Positions 13,753-19,841 of a stretch of DNA of 19,841 bases are shown here, one piece after another. The stretch spans positions 1 through 19,841 of the forward strand of contig CAZFMJ010000053.1 in assembly GCA_964520045.1 (NCBI GenBank). The letters are read 5' to 3'. Position 1 is the first letter of the stretch, and every line of letters starts with the position of its first letter. The notes under the pieces were generated by a model. The model was not told the origin of the DNA, searched no databases, and saw only the letters and a list, made by a program, of their open reading frames with translations. The stretch is from CAZFMJ01 sp964520045. GTDB lineage: Bacteria > Elusimicrobiota > Elusimicrobia > Elusimicrobiales > CAZFMJ01. A program made the translations under genes and the position numbers.

Positions 13753-16700
13753 TTATCTGAATTGTATATTCTGAAAGTTCAGGTTGTTGCCTTTTATAAC
13801 CATTTCGTATTCCATTGATTCCCCTTCCGTCGAGAGGGAATTCGTGGGGCCGTAGGCGGTTGCGGAGTTGTCGGACGTGGTAGGCGAGGCGGCGTTTGCG
13901 TTGCCGGCCGCCACTGAAAAAGTATACATTGTGCCGCCTTCAAGGCCGGTGACGGTTATGGTTGCTGGCCATGCAGATTTTATTTTCCAAACAGGGCCGG
14001 CGCCGAGCGTGTAAGGCGAATCCTGCACATATTGAGAGTTTACTTTTATCGCGTATTTAACCCCCGTCCCTGCTTCCCCGTTGTCGTTGATTATTACATC
14101 TATTGTTGTCTGCTGGGCGTTTTGCACCGTAGGAGCCGAGGGCGTTTTAGGCGTTACATAAAATGTTAAAACTATCTCAGTGGTGCTTGAAAAGTTTACC
14201 TTGTCGGTATGGGTGGCGACTATGGCGTTGAAATAGTCGGCTCCGGTGAGCGCCTGTGAAAACAAATAGGACGCATTTCCTGAGTCCGTGTTGTCCGTTC
14301 CCCACGTGTATGAGCCCGCGCCGTTAAATTTATACCCGAATTGAGTCTTTTCAGGATTCCCTTCCGTAAAATCAGCCTTTAGGGTAAAGTTGGCGTTTTC
14401 GCTTACCGGCCAGGGATCAAAACGCAGATTTTGGGAAACTATGGGAGCTTTGTTGTCTATTTTGAACTGATTGGTCGGCACCCATGAACCGTCCGTAGTC
14501 CCGTCATTCGGGTTTATATGCACCCATACCGTGCTCTGTTCCTGATCCGCTAAATTACCGGCGCTGTTCCATATATAGGTATGGCTGGTGCCCGGGTCGG
14601 CGTTTGAGGTAAGCGGTGATCTGCCGTCTCCTCCTGCTCCGTCGGAGGTGTTAAACCAGTTTGAGCCGTTTATTGAATACTCCACTCCGTTTGTAATATT
14701 GCAGGTATCCAGGTCAGGGTCAATCATTTTGTAGGAAATCGTCACCTGTCCGGATGTCACGGCAGGCAGGTTGGTTACCGTAACGGACGGAGCCGTGTTG
14801 GCGGTTTTGGCGGTCGCTAACGGACTGTAACCCGTTATAGAATTTACCCCCGCGGTAGGAGGATTCGAGTCATCGGCATTGGCCGCCTGTATTGAGAACC
14901 AGTAATCTTCGTTTCCTAAAAGTCCGGTTACTGTAACCTGAGATGCAAAAGCATTGCTCCATGCTGAAGCTTCAGCGCCCAGGCTTAATGACCCGTCAGC
15001 TTGATTTACGTATTTTGTTCCGCCTGCGGCGGATGTCCCGCGTATAACATAATAAACGCCGGAACCGTCTTCGCTGTTGTCATTATTGCTAACTCTTATT
15101 GAATTAGTCTGGAGATTATCAAGAGTGGGAGCCAACGGGGTTTTGGGCAGAACAAACACCGTAGTGCTGAATTCATTGGTGTATACATTATTCACTTTAT
15201 CGGTGTGAGTGCCCGTTAAAGTTGTGAATGAATCATCCCCTTTAAGAGCCGGTATGCTTGTGATATCACAAGAGGCGCTTGTGCTGTCATTGTCGTCAGT
15301 GCAGGAAAGACCGTAACTCCCCCCGCTGTTAAGTTTATATGTGAAATAAGTCTTATCAGGGTTTGTCTCCGTGAAATTAGCTGCAAGTGTAATTGATGTG
15401 TCCCCGCTTACGGGAAAAGGAGGGGCAAAATGAACCGCATAGCTTAATGATGTGGCCGCCTTATTGTCAACGGAGAAAGTCCCCGTCATCTGTGTCCATG
15501 ATGCCCCGTCTTCCTTGCTGTCATTGGGCTTCATATGTATGTAAACCGTGCCTTCCTCCTGGTTGTTTATGTTATCAGTACTGCTCCATACGAAAAGATG
15601 GCCGTCTCCGGGCGCAGGCGATCCGGTCAGTCCCGTGTAGCCTTGAGCACCGGGCGCCGAACCCAAAAATGCGTCGTTCCATAAGGAGCCGTTTAGAGAA
15701 TATTCGACTCCGGCAGTGCCCGTTTGCGAGAGATTGCATATGTCGCCGTCGTCGTCTATCATTTTATAGCTTATCGGCACCTGCCCTGAAGTCAGGCCGC
15801 TGAGCTGTGTTATGGTTACGGATGGCGCGTAATTGGACGGTAATGTCGTGCCGACCGCAGATTCAGAAAATGCTGAAGTGGAATTAGCTTCGTCAAAAGG
15901 CTCGGGCGCGGCCAACGGATTTCCAGCCACAACTGAAAACGAGTATTCCCTCAGGCTTTCAAGGCCTGTGACTGTTATTGCGACGGCTTCTGTCCATGTC
16001 TTCCAGTTGACAGCGCCGCCTATTGAATCGTTGTCCTGCACATATTGGGTTCCGCCTAAAGTTGAAGAGGCCCTTATTAGGTAATACAGCCCTGTTCCGT
16101 TCTCTCCTGATGCCTTGTTTATTGTGACTTGGATGGAGTTTTTTGTTTTGGTTCCCAGCGTGGGAGTTTGCGGTTTTTTAGGCTGTACATAGACCGTCGT
16201 GCTTAGCACCACATTATTATAATAGTTAAAAGCCAAGTCGGTGTGAGTTGAGCTAAATCTTGTAAAAGAATCATCTCCTTCAAGAGCTCCCGCTGTTATC
16301 TGGCATGTGTAAGTCGCGCCGCTTGCGCGGTTGGTGTCATCGGTGCAGGAATTTCCGTCCACGCCATTGAGCATATAAGTAAAGTCGGTTTTGTCTGAAT
16401 TTGTTTCTACGAATGAAGCCGCCAGCCAAAACGACGTGTCCCCGCTTTGCGGCATTGCCGTAAAATGCGTTCCCTGGCTAAAAGCCGGAGGCTTGTTGTC
16501 TATTCTTAACACATTAGTGCCGCCGTATGTGGCAGTACTGCTCAAATTACCGGCAATATCCGATGAAACCATTCTTACGTAAACATCCGTATCTTCAGTA
16601 TTGTCTAAATCCGTTTTGCTGTCCCATGCGTATTGATGCGCTGTCCCGCCCGATGTGGCAGTTAAAGGTGTTGGGTTGCCGTTTCCATCTCCTCCTGTCC

Positions 16701-17445
16701 CCATTGTTCCATCATACCACGTGGAATTGTCAAGGGAGTATTCAAATCCTTTATTAGGCGATAGCTTTGTCTCTAAATTATTATCGTCGTTTTCAGGGTC
16801 GGTAAGAGTGTAACTTACCATTATAGTTCCGCTGCTTAACACATTAGGGATAGCCGCGTTGGTTATTGATATCGACGGCGCCTGATTATATTCCACTTCT
16901 ACCCACAATTGCGAACATTGTCCTGTTTTAGTGCCGCTATTGCCGTATATTCTTATCCCTGCTTCCAGATTGTCGATATCCGTCCATGTCCATTCATTGC
17001 TGTCGCTGGGACGCACCGTCCATGTAGCAGTATGAAACTCCCAAACGTTGGCACTGGCGATGCTATACGGCGCCGAGCCATAGTCGGCTCCTCCAAGACG
17101 GAGATACTCTTCCTGCGATATGCTGGTGTTTGTGCCTCGCCGTATCCGCATGAAGACTCTAACTGCGATTATTTTATACGTGCTGGGGGTGACATGGTTC
17201 GGGAGTCCGTACGTATCCAGTCTATAAACCGCACCCGCAGCATTTTCGATATAATTAGCGTCGTCTGTAGCAGCTTCGTAAACCATCATGTAATTTGTGG
17301 AAGCAGCCGGAATTGTAGTGTTTGCTGTGTTTGATCCTATGGCATTAGGCCGTAAAATCTCCACTCCAGCGTTGCCGACAGAGGAAAAAATAAAGCACAG
17401 TATGAATGCGGTTAAGTATGCTTTTATATTTTTTATGTTTTTCAT
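13753..17445 (-). CDS. giant secreted surface protein with three ~340-residue repeat modules
   Basis: A 1230-residue protein. I chose the ATG at 17445 because it opens a classic signal peptide (MKNIKNIKAYLTAFILCF then IFSSVGNAG). A farther ATG at 17496 adds 17 Cys-rich, non-signal residues. Residues about 27-187 form a unique beta-rich N-terminal domain. Then a three-part module repeats from about 190, 541 and 886. (a) An Ig-like part starts with APS(I/V)(S/T)(I/V)T and carries VxISYKMIDxDxD, GVEYSLNGSxW and VYIHMxPND. (b) A sandwich starts with DNKxP and carries FTETNPDKTxFTYKLN and THTDKVNN. (c) A fibronectin III-like part starts P-x-TP-x-APT and ends ITVTGLEG-x-YxFSVxAGN. The last 26 residues (about STEGESMEYEMVIKGNNL to the end) are not a known sorting tag. 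Probable adhesin or structural surface protein. Its ligand is unknown. Confidence 0.85.
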   Translation of the reverse strand: MKNIKNIKAYLTAFILCFIFSSVGNAGVEILRPNAIGSNTANTTIPAASTNYMMVYEAATDDANYIENAAGAVYRLDTYGLPNHVTPSTYKIIAVRVFMRIRRGTNTSISQEEYLRLGGADYGSAPYSIASANVWEFHTATWTVRPSDSNEWTWTDIDNLEAGIRIYGNSGTKTGQCSQLWVEVEYNQAPSISITNAAIPNVLSSGTIMVSYTLTDPENDDNNLETKLSPNKGFEYSLDNSTWYDGTMGTGGDGNGNPTPLTATSGGTAHQYAWDSKTDLDNTEDTDVYVRMVSSDIAGNLSSTATYGGTNVLRIDNKPPAFSQGTHFTAMPQSGDTSFWLAASFVETNSDKTDFTYMLNGVDGNSCTDDTNRASGATYTCQITAGALEGDDSFTRFSSTHTDLAFNYYNNVVLSTTVYVQPKKPQTPTLGTKTKNSIQVTINKASGENGTGLYYLIRASSTLGGTQYVQDNDSIGGAVNWKTWTEAVAITVTGLESLREYSFSVVAGNPLAAPEPFDEANSTSAFSESAVGTTLPSNYAPSVTITQLSGLTSGQVPISYKMIDDDGDICNLSQTGTAGVEYSLNGSLWNDAFLGSAPGAQGYTGLTGSPAPGDGHLFVWSSTDNINNQEEGTVYIHMKPNDSKEDGASWTQMTGTFSVDNKAATSLSYAVHFAPPFPVSGDTSITLAANFTETNPDKTYFTYKLNSGGSYGLSCTDDNDSTSASCDITSIPALKGDDSFTTLTGTHTDKVNNVYTNEFSTTVFVLPKTPLAPTLDNLQTNSIRVSNNDNSEDGSGVYYVIRGTSAAGGTKYVNQADGSLSLGAEASAWSNAFASQVTVTGLLGNEDYWFSIQAANADDSNPPTAGVNSITGYSPLATAKTANTAPSVTVTNLPAVTSGQVTISYKMIDPDLDTCNITNGVEYSINGSNWFNTSDGAGGDGRSPLTSNADPGTSHTYIWNSAGNLADQEQSTVWVHINPNDGTTDGSWVPTNQFKIDNKAPIVSQNLRFDPWPVSENANFTLKADFTEGNPEKTQFGYKFNGAGSYTWGTDNTDSGNASYLFSQALTGADYFNAIVATHTDKVNFSSTTEIVLTFYVTPKTPSAPTVQNAQQTTIDVIINDNGEAGTGVKYAIKVNSQYVQDSPYTLGAGPVWKIKSAWPATITVTGLEGGTMYTFSVAAGNANAASPTTSDNSATAYGPTNSLSTEGESMEYEMVIKGNNLNFQNIQFR

Positions 17446-17483
17446 ACAATCGCCGTAAATTTTACACACTTTTTCAACGTCAC

Positions 17484-17489
17484 ACATTA
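17484..17489 (-). promoter_or_regulatory. possible -10 element for the giant surface-protein gene
   Basis: On the minus strand TATAAT lies 38 bases before the ATG at 17445. No good -35 is visible at the right distance. Position and a perfect hexamer support it weakly. Confidence 0.3.
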
Positions 17490-17535
17490 TACACAAAAAC
17501 TTTTCCCTCTTTTCGTTTTTTGCCTAATCTCATCC

Positions 17536-17817
17536 TTATATTCCCCCGAATTCCCCCTTTGAAAAAATTCCGGCTTTTATGTATCCCTTAATCAAAGATT
17601 GGTAAGGCACATTGATCTCATTAGCTTTTTCTTTAACACGGTTTAAAATATAATCAGGAATCCGGATGGAAATAGGATGAGATGTCGGTTTTAAGTTTGG
17701 GAAACTAACCTTTTGAAAATCTGAAGGCGCGAAATAATCGGATAAATCCAAATTCACCCAAAAAATTCGTTCCTCGTCTTCGTTTCTAAATTTCCGAAGT
17801 TTAAGCGGCTTTTTCAT
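17536..17817 (-). CDS. CopG-family antitoxin partner of BrnT
   Basis: A 93-residue protein from the ATG at 17817, preceded by AGAGAG. Upstream in-frame codons to 17895 lie within the toxin gene and are not needed. The N-terminal part has the CopG_antitoxin pattern: KFRNEDEERIFW (9-20), then LSDYF and VSFPNLKP (37-44). The C-terminal ribbon-helix-helix is ISIRIPDYILNRVKEKANE (49-67) plus VPYQSLIKGYI (70-80). The ribbon binds the operator, and the N-terminal part should neutralise the toxin. The gene overlaps the toxin gene by 17 bp, giving the toxin-first order known for brnTA. The Sec surface-protein gene follows 90 bp later but looks unrelated. Confidence 0.88.
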   Translation of the reverse strand: MKKPLKLRKFRNEDEERIFWVNLDLSDYFAPSDFQKVSFPNLKPTSHPISIRIPDYILNRVKEKANEINVPYQSLIKGYIKAGIFSKGEFGGI

Positions 17818-18094
17818 AAAGATTGCTCTCTCTTTTGTTAATGCGTCTTGCTGAAATGATTCTAATTTTCTTTTTCCTGACGGTAAAAACCACATAAAGC
17901 AATTTTTCTAATTTTGTTTTGCCCAGTAAAATAAACTTTTTCTCTGCGGCTGAGTGAGCGCGGTCAATGAAAACAATTTTATCCGCATCCCAAAAAGCCT
18001 CTTCGCTTTCTGTGTCTTCAATGCCATGTTTTTTGTTTTTTCCGGTATTTCCGCTGTCCCAGTCAAACTCTACCGGCTTGACAATATTTATCAT
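17801..18094 (-). CDS. brnT: BrnT family ribonuclease toxin
   Basis: A 97-residue protein. The family signature is clear: FDWD (10-13), KKHGIED (21-27), D-x-A-HS-xx-EKK (44-53) and VVFTVRKKKIRIISARRINKRE (68-89). The last, with the closing R-xx-(E/L)-Y-type tail NLYEKAA, is the most conserved BrnT segment. BrnT has an RelE-like fold and slows growth by cleaving RNA unless bound by its antitoxin. Length fits the family. No ribosome binding site precedes the ATG. Instead a palindrome covers the start codon and a TATAAT lies 11 bases upstream, which suggests a nearly leaderless transcript repressed by its own antitoxin complex. Confidence 0.92.
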   Translation of the reverse strand: MINIVKPVEFDWDSGNTGKNKKHGIEDTESEEAFWDADKIVFIDRAHSAAEKKFILLGKTKLEKLLYVVFTVRKKKIRIISARRINKRESNLYEKAA

Positions 18095-18111
18095 GTATAT
18101 GATAAATTATA
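18086..18111 (-). promoter_or_regulatory. brnT operator palindrome and -10 element
   Basis: ATTTATCAT (18086-18094) and ATGATAAAT (18099-18107) form a perfect 9-bp-arm palindrome with a 4-bp centre. It includes the brnT start codon. On the minus strand TATAAT occupies 18106-18111 and touches the palindrome. A bound ribbon-helix-helix antitoxin would therefore block RNA polymerase, the usual autoregulation of such pairs. The -35 is weak. Confidence 0.6.
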
Positions 18112-18263
18112 CATCTTTGCCGCATTATTCGACAGGGTCTTATAGTTTTTTTCATCTCCCATCTTCTCTTTTTTGCGCCTCCTTGCGGCCACTCTTCCTT
18201 TTATAATTCTGGATTCCCCTCTCGTTTTTCTGTGTCTCTGTGCTCTCCGTGCCTCTGTCCAAA

Positions 18264-18327
18264 CCTTCCTCAGAAGCAATGAGTTTAGACTGACCCATTC
18301 TCAATGCTTTTGAGGAAGGAATGGGTC
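18264..18327. repeat. two overlapping inverted repeats
   Basis: Arm 18264-18283 (CCTTCCTCAGAAGC then AATGAG) pairs with 18300-18319 at 18 of 20 positions around a 16-base loop. Inside that loop GACCCATTC (18292-18300) pairs perfectly with GAATGGGTC (18319-18327). Each pairing touches the other, so they are alternatives in one molecule. There is no T-run. Confidence 0.65.
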
Positions 18328-18363
18328 TGCGGTGGAAATTTCTTCGCCGTTTTTAAGTTTTCC

Positions 18364-18544
18364 CCTAATCTCCAAATCTCGTCTTTACAGTCGCCCAGAA
18401 ACCCAGTTACCCAGCGGCCCAGCAACAACTCGCAATTCAGCAGACCCCTCGTGGCTTTGCTTCTTTTTGTGCCTTTTGTGCCACTTCGACTCGCTTTCTT
18501 GCTCGCTCAGTGTGGTGAGCGAAGTCGAACCACTTTTTGTGGCC
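18364..18544 (+). repeat. dispersed repeat, copy C (longest form)
   Basis: Positions 18392-18544 equal copy A base for base as read. The preceding 28 bases (CCTAATCTCCAAATCTCG then TCTTTACAGT) are shared with copy D at 19364 and, inverted, in part with copy B. This shows that the full unit is about 180 bp. It contains the CCCAG octamer block, GTGCC words and the TTCGACT/AGTCGAA hairpin. Confidence 0.85.
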
Positions 18545-18568
18545 ATTCTTTTTCTTCGCTTGTTCTGT

Positions 18569-18603
18569 CCGTCTACCATCTACCGTCTTCCATTTACCTT
18601 CTT
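18569..18603 (+). repeat. heptamer tract downstream of repeat copy C
   Basis: Five in-phase heptamers: CCGTCTA, CCATCTA, CCGTCTT, CCATTTA, CCTTCTT. It lies 54 bp upstream of the plus-strand coiled-coil gene, not after a stop codon. Confidence 0.75.
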
Positions 18604-18657
18604 TATATAGGTCTTTTGGCCCTTTCAGACTTTTACGGAATCTGATAAAATTACAGT

Positions 18658-19107
18658 ATGAACAGGGACTCTCACGAACAAGATAATGCTCCAGCCACCA
18701 AAGGCGATCTAAAACAATTGGAACAATCTACGAAAGCTGATTTAAAAATTATTAAAGCCGACATAGAACAATTGAGACTATCTACGAAAGCAGACACAGA
18801 CATTCTTAAGTCTGATATGAACGTTCTTAAGTCTGATGTTAAAAATCTAGAGCAAAAACTGATCCAAGAAACAAAAAAAATATCATTTGAAAATGCCCGG
18901 CAGGGCGTAAAAATTGACAAGTTCCGCGATGAAATAATGTCTGCCCTGCGTGAATTCAAAAGCGAGCTTCTTTCTGTATTCGAATTATCGGTTGTCAAAG
19001 GCCGATGGTATGAGCAAAAAGCTGTTACACATGGCGACATGCTAACCTCCCACGATGATAAGCTTTCAAACCACGAAACCCGCATTGCCTCCTTAGAACA
19101 GAAATAA
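18658..19107 (+). CDS. small coiled-coil protein of unknown function
   Basis: A 149-residue, highly charged, soluble protein. Residues 13-70 consist of repeats around T/S-KADL-K-x-xKADI-EQL and KSDMNVLKSDVKNLEQKL, a clear heptad coiled coil. A second helical part (75-115) leads to VVKGRWYEQKAVTHGD, and the C-terminus (HDDKLSNHETRIASLEQK) is again a coiled coil. It has no Cys, signal peptide or TM. I recognise the style from uncharacterised proteins but cannot give a function. No ribosome binding site precedes the ATG. A TAAAAT six bases upstream (18646-18651) would start transcription near the ATG itself, so a leaderless message is possible. It is isolated between repeat-filled spacers, with no operon partner. 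Confidence 0.75.
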   Translation: MNRDSHEQDNAPATKGDLKQLEQSTKADLKIIKADIEQLRLSTKADTDILKSDMNVLKSDVKNLEQKLIQETKKISFENARQGVKIDKFRDEIMSALREFKSELLSVFELSVVKGRWYEQKAVTHGDMLTSHDDKLSNHETRIASLEQK

Positions 19108-19363
19108 AATCCCCGCTCAGTCACAAGAACAGGTGCCCAGCGGCCCAGTTACCCAGACGCCCAGCAAGATACACAGAGACGAAGAAACCCAGCAGACCAT
19201 AAATCCAGTTCCCAATCCGCCACGCTGTCCAGTTTTTTTGTGCATTTTGTGCTTTTTGTGTCTAATTCTTTTTTGCTCTTTTCGCTTTTCCCCAATCTCT
19301 TCTTTATACTTCAGGTCACCAGTTGCCAAGTCACCATGTCACCAGTCCTGTAATTTCTTAAAA

Positions 19364-19423
19364 CCTAATCTCCAAATCTCGTCTTTACAGTCGCCCAGAA
19401 ACCCAGTTACCCAGCGGCCCAGC
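19364..19423 (+). repeat. dispersed repeat, copy D (5' 60 bp only)
   Basis: These 60 bases equal 18364-18423 exactly and end within the CCCAG block, after which the sequence diverges. The offset to copy C happens to be exactly 1000 bp. It shows that the CCCAG block and its leader can occur without the hairpin part. Confidence 0.85.
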
Positions 19424-19478
19424 TTTCTTCTCCGTTAGCCGTCTAGCCGCCCAGTCGTCTTCTTCCGTTTTTGCTTTT

Positions 19479-19513
19479 CCATCTACCATCTACCGTCTCC
19501 CGTCTTCCCTCTT
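19479..19513 (+). repeat. heptamer tract at the stop of the edge surface-protein gene
   Basis: Five in-phase heptamers: CCATCTA, CCATCTA, CCGTCTC, CCGTCTT, CCCTCTT. It ends two bases before the stop codon (19516-19518) of the minus-strand gene. The closing CCCTCTT is the same unit that closes the tract at 12808-12814. Confidence 0.8.
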
Positions 19514-19515
19514 TA

Positions 19516-19841
19516 TTACTTCTTCTTCAGCCAAACCGCCAGAACGCTGTTCTCATATACCTCAAACGGCCTTGCCTCTGTGGCCGGACTGTTCACTTTA
19601 AGACTGCCGCCTGTTGATCCATTGCCTATGCTTACTCCGGAGGAAGCGGTTATGCTGTAATTTGTTCCGCTTCCGCCTGTTACAGTAAGCGTAGAGCCGT
19701 TCAATGTCAACGAGCCTGTTACAGTCATAGTTGCTGCATTGACGAGATTCTTATAATTCATATTTAGCGTTGTTGTCGCGACATGATTGCCCATTTGGTC
19801 GCCCGGCACGCCGGTCAGTCCGGCTCCGCTTCCGTAATGAG
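19516..19841 (-). CDS. surface/fibre-like protein, C-terminal 107 residues (cut by window edge)
   Basis: The frame stays open to the end of the window, so the gene starts outside. In-frame codons before the GTG at 19809 read HYGSGAGLTG, which shows that GTG is internal. The visible part has a G-rich joint (GLTGVPGDQMGNH), then VATTTLNMNYKNLVNA. This last is the 'no loss on the way' type repeat that precedes beta-helical shafts in bacterial surface fibres. Then come Thr/Ser/Gly-rich strands (MTVTGSLTLNGSTLTVTGG) and a closing FEVYENSVLAVWLKKK. It resembles tail-fibre or trimeric-shaft C-termini. Probably secreted, target unknown. It is oriented like the giant protein at 13753-17445. Confidence 0.7.
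   Translation of the reverse strand, partial: HYGSGAGLTGVPGDQMGNHVATTTLNMNYKNLVNAATMTVTGSLTLNGSTLTVTGGSGTNYSITASSGVSIGNGSTGGSLKVNSPATEARPFEVYENSVLAVWLKKK

Larger units (their letters stand above)
18112..18657. other. 546-bp gene-free spacer made mostly of repeats
   Basis: Besides the promoter side of brnT it holds CTCTGTGCT-type words of about 9-bp period (18228-18260), a pair of overlapping inverted repeats (18264-18327), the long repeat copy C (18364-18544) and a heptamer tract (18569-18603). Frames read through it are repeat artefacts. Confidence 0.7.
19108..19515. other. 408-bp gene-free spacer made of short-word repeats
   Basis: In order: four CCCAG words at exact 8-bp spacing (19136-19164); three TTTTGTG(C) words (19233-19261); four GTCACCA-type words at 7-8 bp spacing (19315-19344); repeat copy D (19364-19423); one more GCCCAG at 19448; and a heptamer tract (19479-19513) touching the next gene's stop. 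Frames through it are artefacts. Confidence 0.7.

Noticed and set aside
18264..18327. Rho-independent terminator
   Set aside because: Strong stem but no following T-run on either strand, and no gene ends beside it.
18364..19423. 1000-bp tandem duplication, because copies C and D are offset by exactly 1000 bp
   Set aside because: Only 60 bp match; flanking sequence is unrelated, so the round distance is chance.

Overview
This window looks like chromosomal DNA from a Gram-negative (diderm), probably uncultured bacterium. The signs are Sec signal peptides on envelope proteins, a PorV/PorQ-like outer-membrane barrel, giant Ig/fibronectin-like surface proteins, TPR fusions, and intergenic spacers packed with degenerate short-word repeats. 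The style recalls Elusimicrobiota or Omnitrophota, but there is no rRNA or marker gene here, so that placement is an inference.

Layout. Positions 1-1470 hold a class II Fic protein gene, a ~111-bp MITE-like element with TA-flanked inverted ends, and the gutted remnant of an AlbA/Schlafen-type gene. Positions 1470-2060 are a gene-free stretch with a partial tRNA relic followed by an intact tRNA-Ala(CGC). Positions 2095-5728 (+ strand) form a signalling cluster: a two-TM sensor kinase with HAMP and PAS-like regions, two stand-alone receivers and a PhoB-type regulator. It converges on a minus-strand series running from 12567 down to 5852: PorV-like barrel with TPRs, HAMP histidine kinase, a FliF C-terminal/FliG fusion, and a soluble coiled-coil kinase-like protein. 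Upstream of that series lie a small secreted FlgD-Ig-like protein (12819-13238), a 1230-aa surface protein with three copies of a ~340-residue module (13753-17445), and a BrnT/CopG toxin-antitoxin pair (17536-18094). A plus-strand coiled-coil protein (18658-19107) and the 3' end of another surface protein (19516-19841, cut by the window edge) follow.

How they may work together. The most striking gene is the FliF(C-terminal)-FliG fusion. It has its own signal peptide and one TM segment, but no flagellar genes are in view. It sits in a same-strand run with two kinases and an outer-membrane protein, and faces a multi-receiver phosphorelay cluster. I infer a flagellar-rotor-derived envelope module under two-component control; its function is unknown.

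The second notable layer is non-coding. Tracts of a degenerate heptamer (CCRTCTA, or TAGAYGG in transcript sense) directly follow or overlap the stop codons of five genes in the same sense orientation. A ~153-bp repeat occurs in three long copies plus one short copy, two of the long ones identical. Other word repeats of 7-9 bp period (CCCAGNNN, GTCACCA, TTTTGTGC, CTCTGTGCT) fill the remaining spacers.
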